Assembly (NCBI GenBank): GCA_028872645.1
Contig: JAPKDK010000141.1
Span: forward strand, 1-7,434
From: Verrucomicrobiota bacterium
GTDB lineage: Bacteria > Verrucomicrobiota > Verrucomicrobiia > Limisphaerales > UBA1100
Length of the DNA: 7,434 nt
Reading direction: 5' to 3'
Positions 5,595 through 7,434 of the stretch are shown piece after piece (within the stretch, counting starts at the first letter, position 1; each line of letters begins with the position of its first letter). Below the pieces are notes generated by a model that made no database searches, was not told the origin of the DNA, and saw only the letters and a list, made by a program, of their open reading frames with translations. The position numbers and the translations under genes are program-made.

Positions 5595-7434
5595 ATGTCG
5601 ACATCATCTAAAATTATTTACACGAAGACCGACGAAGCGCCGGCGTTGGCGACTTGTTCGTTGTTACCGATTCTGCGGGCGTTTACACGCAGCTCGGGGA
5701 TTGAATTTGAGTTGAAGGATATTTCGCTCGCGGGGCGCATCCTTGCGAGTTTTCCGGAGGGGCTCACGGAGGCGCAGCGCGTGCCGGATGCGTTGGCGGA
5801 GTTGGGGGAATTGGCGACTGAACCGGGGGCGAATATTATTAAGCTGCCGAATATCAGCGCGTCGATTCCGCAACTGGTGGCGGCGATTGAAGAGTTGCAG
5901 GGGAATGGATTTGGCGTGCCGGATTTTCCGGCGGAGCCGCAGTCGGACGATGAGCAAAGCATTCGCGCGCGTTATGCGAAGGTGCTGGGCTCGGCGGTGA
6001 ATCCGGTTTTGCGCGAGGGCAATTCGGATCGGCGCGTGGCGGCGCCGGTGAAGGCGTATGCGCAAAAGCATCCGCACCCGATGGGCGCGTGGTCGGCCGA
6101 TTCCAAAACGCACGTGGCGCACATGGACGGCGGGGATTTTTATGGCAGCGAACAATCGTACGTGATGGCCGCGGCCGGCGAGGTGCGCATTGAGCTGGAA
6201 GGCAACGGCGAGACGACGGTGCTCACGGACGGCCTCGGCTTGTTGGAGGGCGAAGTGATTGATGTGGCGGTGATGAGCGCGGCGGCGTTGCGTAAGTTTA
6301 TGGCGCGCGAGATTGCCGATGCCCGCGCGCGGGGCGTGCTGTTTTCGCTGCACTTGAAGGCGACGATGATGAAGGTTTCCGACCCCATTATTTTCGGCCA
6401 TTGCGTGAGTGTTTTTTACGCGGAGATTTTTGAGAAATACGCCGAGGCGTTGGAATCCGTTGGCGTGAAACCCAACAACGGCATGGGTGATTTGTACGCC
6501 AACCTTGCGGGACTTCCCGCCGAGCAACAGACCGCCATCAAAGCGGACATCGATGCGCTGTACGCCGAGCGGCCCGCGCTGGCGATGGTCAATTCGGATC
6601 GCGGCATCACCAACCTGCACGTGCCGAGCGATGTGATTATTGATGCCTCAATGCCCGCGATGATTCGCACTTCCGGCCAAATGTGGGGGCCGGATGGCGA
6701 GCCCGCCGACACCAAGGCCGTCATTCCCGATCGCAGTTATGCCGGTGTGTACCGCGAGACGATTGAGTTTTGCAAAGTCAACGGCGCGTTCGACGTGCCC
6801 ACGATGGGCAATGTTTCCAACGTCGGGCTGATGGCCAAGAAGGCGGAGGAATACGGCTCGCACGACAAGACATTTGAAATCCCGCGAGCCGGCACCGTGA
6901 GGGTGATCGATGCCGACGGCAATGCGCTGCTCAGTCACGAAGTGGAGGCCGGCGATATTTGGCGAATGTGCCAAACCAAGGATGTCGCGATTCGCGATTG
7001 GGTGAAACTCGCCGTGACGCGCGCCCGTGCCACCGGCAGCAAGACGGTTTTCTGGCTCGACGAAAACCGCGCGCACGACCGCAACCTCATCGCGAAGGTG
7101 AACGAATATCTCCCCGCTCAGCTCGACAATAACGGTGCCGATCTCGACATTGAAATCCTCGCACCCATCGCCGCCACGCGCCTCACTTGCCAACGCTGCA
7201 AGGACGGCCTCGATTCCGTGTCCGTCACCGGCAACGTGCTGCGCGATTATCTCACCGACCTTTTTCCCATCCTCGAACTGGGCACCAGCGCCAAGATGCT
7301 TTCCATCGTGCCCCTGCTCGCCGGTGGTGGACTCTTCGAAACCGGCGCGGGCGGTTCCGCGCCCAAGCACGTGCAGCAGTTCAACGCCGAAAACCATTTG
7401 CGCTGGGATTCGCTCGGCGAATTTCTCGCCATCG
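5595..7434 (+). CDS. icd: Monomeric NADP-dependent isocitrate dehydrogenase, C-terminus cut by window edge
   Basis: Citric-acid-cycle enzyme converting isocitrate to 2-oxoglutarate and CO2 with NADP+, in the cytoplasm. The first 613 of about 740 residues are visible, with no internal stop. It is the large monomeric type, unrelated in length to the dimeric 416-residue enzyme. Seen signatures: SAVNPVLREGNSDRR (residues 133-147) with substrate-binding S133, N136, R140 and R146; HPMGAWSADSKTHVAHM (161-177); HLKATMMKVSDPIIFGH (253-269) with catalytic K255; SDRGITNLHVPSDVIIDASM; DRSYAGVY with the catalytic Tyr; and VTGNVLRDYLTDLFP then ELGTSAKMLSIVPLL then GGGLFETGAGGSAPKHVQQF near the edge. It starts at ATG 5595, where the family N-terminus (KIIYTKTDEAPALAT) begins. 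There is no Shine-Dalgarno motif. It is divergent from the leftward cluster and functionally unrelated to it. Third codon positions shift from G/T-rich to C-rich along the gene. Confidence 0.97.
   Translation, partial: MSTSSKIIYTKTDEAPALATCSLLPILRAFTRSSGIEFELKDISLAGRILASFPEGLTEAQRVPDALAELGELATEPGANIIKLPNISASIPQLVAAIEELQGNGFGVPDFPAEPQSDDEQSIRARYAKVLGSAVNPVLREGNSDRRVAAPVKAYAQKHPHPMGAWSADSKTHVAHMDGGDFYGSEQSYVMAAAGEVRIELEGNGETTVLTDGLGLLEGEVIDVAVMSAAALRKFMAREIADARARGVLFSLHLKATMMKVSDPIIFGHCVSVFYAEIFEKYAEALESVGVKPNNGMGDLYANLAGLPAEQQTAIKADIDALYAERPALAMVNSDRGITNLHVPSDVIIDASMPAMIRTSGQMWGPDGEPADTKAVIPDRSYAGVYRETIEFCKVNGAFDVPTMGNVSNVGLMAKKAEEYGSHDKTFEIPRAGTVRVIDADGNALLSHEVEAGDIWRMCQTKDVAIRDWVKLAVTRARATGSKTVFWLDENRAHDRNLIAKVNEYLPAQLDNNGADLDIEILAPIAATRLTCQRCKDGLDSVSVTGNVLRDYLTDLFPILELGTSAKMLSIVPLLAGGGLFETGAGGSAPKHVQQFNAENHLRWDSLGEFLAI

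Noticed and set aside
5664..7397. Two long minus-strand open frames (318 and 249 codons) opposite isocitrate dehydrogenase
   Set aside because: They are antisense to a fully conserved enzyme. Their Arg/His/Ala-rich products are the usual GC-rich antisense shadow and show no domain.
1..7434. CRISPR arrays, tRNA genes, transposase genes or attachment sites
   Set aside because: I found no regularly spaced short repeats, no cloverleaf-like sequence with a CCA-type end, and no transposase or integrase motifs. The only long repeat is the single pair described.

Overview
The window is GC-rich bacterial DNA. It looks like a member of the Verrucomicrobia/Planctomycetes group, inferred from a secreted Cys-type sulfatase beside small catabolic operon genes and from no gene start having a clear Shine-Dalgarno motif. 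The taxon is an inference; there is no rRNA or marker gene here. Two real genes run off the window edges: a sulfatase on the left and a monomeric isocitrate dehydrogenase on the right.

Layout: everything from 1 to about 5594 reads leftward (minus strand). In transcription order it holds a possible 55-codon ORF or gene tail (5594-5427), a short YgjP-like zinc metallopeptidase (5422-5099), an unrecognised 126-residue protein (4953-4573), a creatininase-family amidohydrolase (4524-3769), an MFS anion-symporter-like transporter (3776-2307), an acetamidase/formamidase-family protein (2081-1194) and a secreted sulfatase (1048 to the edge). On the plus strand, from 5595, a monomeric NADP-type isocitrate dehydrogenase runs out of the window. 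Its ATG lies back-to-back with the ATG of the 55-codon ORF. No gap between genes exceeds about 150 bases.

The core is a probable catabolic operon: the creatininase-like hydrolase overlaps the transporter by 8 nt, and the amidase follows. Together they suggest uptake of an organic anion and hydrolysis of two amide-type bonds. The substrate cannot be read from the sequence.

The most unusual feature is a 138-bp direct repeat, ungapped with 11 mismatches, at 2120-2257 and 4465-4602. The right copy holds the end of the 126-residue gene, a 48-nt spacer and the first 20 codons of the creatininase gene. The left copy carries the same three pieces as scars between the transporter and the amidase. The scar of the creatininase start is now a 33-codon micro-ORF whose stop overlaps the amidase start as ATGA, inside a small hairpin. 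This looks like a duplicated translation-start region reused as a coupling leader.

Other oddities are an in-frame 80-codon segment in the transporter bounded by 13-bp direct repeats, and a strong 5'-to-3' shift in synonymous codon ending inside the sulfatase and the isocitrate dehydrogenase but not in the genes between them.
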